A stretch of DNA of 45,592 bases, taken from contig CAIMZS010000144.1 of the NCBI GenBank assembly GCA_903846015.1, positions 1-45,592 on the forward strand, in the 5' to 3' direction. The notes beneath the pieces were generated by a model. That model worked only from the letters and a program-made list of their open reading frames with translations. It ran no database searches and had not been told where the DNA came from. A program made the position numbers and the translations under genes. This stretch comes from an uncultured Anaerolineae bacterium. Its GTDB lineage: Bacteria > Chloroflexota > Anaerolineae > Anaerolineales > Villigracilaceae. The number at the start of each line of letters is the position of its first letter. The first letter of the stretch is position 1. Of the stretch, positions 45,503 to 45,592 are shown piece after piece.

Positions 45503-45592
45503 ATGACCTTCATCGGCGAAATTGCGGCACTTTTCACATCCTTTTGCTGGGCGCTTTCGGCAGTAGGTTTCACCTTCGCGGGGCAGAAATTC
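45503..45592 (+). CDS. EamA/DMT-type transporter, N-terminal fragment (3' truncated by window edge)
   Basis: An ATG at 45503 opens a frame to the end of the window. The 30 residues seen begin MTFIGEIAALFTSFCWALSA and continue with a hydrophobic helix, the usual first helix of EamA-type drug/metabolite transporters with the aromatic SFCWALSAVGF pattern. A binding site is weak (GAGATC). The rest of the gene lies outside. Confidence 0.55.
   Translation, partial: MTFIGEIAALFTSFCWALSAVGFTFAGQKF

Overview
The window looks like a chromosomal segment of a Chloroflexota bacterium, most likely of the Anaerolineae. This is inference from gene style: a Cys-rich LysM-like protein of a type I associate with that class, a MalT-like LuxR giant regulator, REC/histidine-kinase chains, ECF sigma/anti-sigma pairs and a PsrABC-type molybdoenzyme. 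GC content is moderate, and genes lie on both strands in short operons. No rRNA, phage or plasmid functions are visible.

Layout. 1-450: end of a DinB-like gene. 917-9725 (+): a signalling block made of a LysM-like protein, a REC-HD-GYP protein, three tandem REC-histidine-kinase paralogues and a 1205-residue PAS/GAF kinase. 9786-10105 (-): tRNA-Cys, -Gly and -Phe behind a good sigma-70 promoter. 10639-16316 (+): a J-domain/formylglycine-generating-enzyme-like fusion, a secreted protein, an ECF sigma factor with its membrane anti-sigma partner, a Nudix hydrolase and an AmmeMemoRadiSam-B protein. 16320-18782 (-): a flippase-like membrane protein and an MFS exporter.

19130-32720 (-) is the most coherent functional region. 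Transcribed right to left it encodes a Tat-exported molybdopterin oxidoreductase, its four-cluster ferredoxin subunit, an NrfD membrane anchor and a TorD-like chaperone. Then come two half-size YeeE/YedE sulfur transporters, a lipoprotein, a cysteine desulfurase of the EF2568 type, a DUF3343 protein and a THEP1-like NTPase. It ends with a complete ECF transporter (fused A-A, S, T) interleaved with a small sulfite-oxidase-fold lipoprotein and MobB. I read it as one respiratory molybdoenzyme plus machinery for metal, cofactor and sulfur (or selenium) supply. The substrate is not determinable from sequence alone.

33244-45592: a MalT-like regulator (-), a second ECF sigma/anti-sigma pair followed by a polymer-forming membrane protein (+), a C45 peptidase (+), MFS and nadD (-), cysH (+), an intact ISAs1-family insertion sequence, ferritin, an AAC(6')-like acetyltransferase and the start of an EamA transporter.

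The most unusual feature is a dense population of very short dispersed repeats. Family A consists of about 24-bp hairpin units with loop GTTCT(A)GCA and covarying stems. Family B is a 21-bp unit open in all six frames that is found inside several proteins. Family C is about a 50-bp unit. In several places a 24-bp A unit is inserted exactly into a C element or into the loop of another A unit, which is direct sequence evidence of mobility. No transposase that could move them is obvious in the window.
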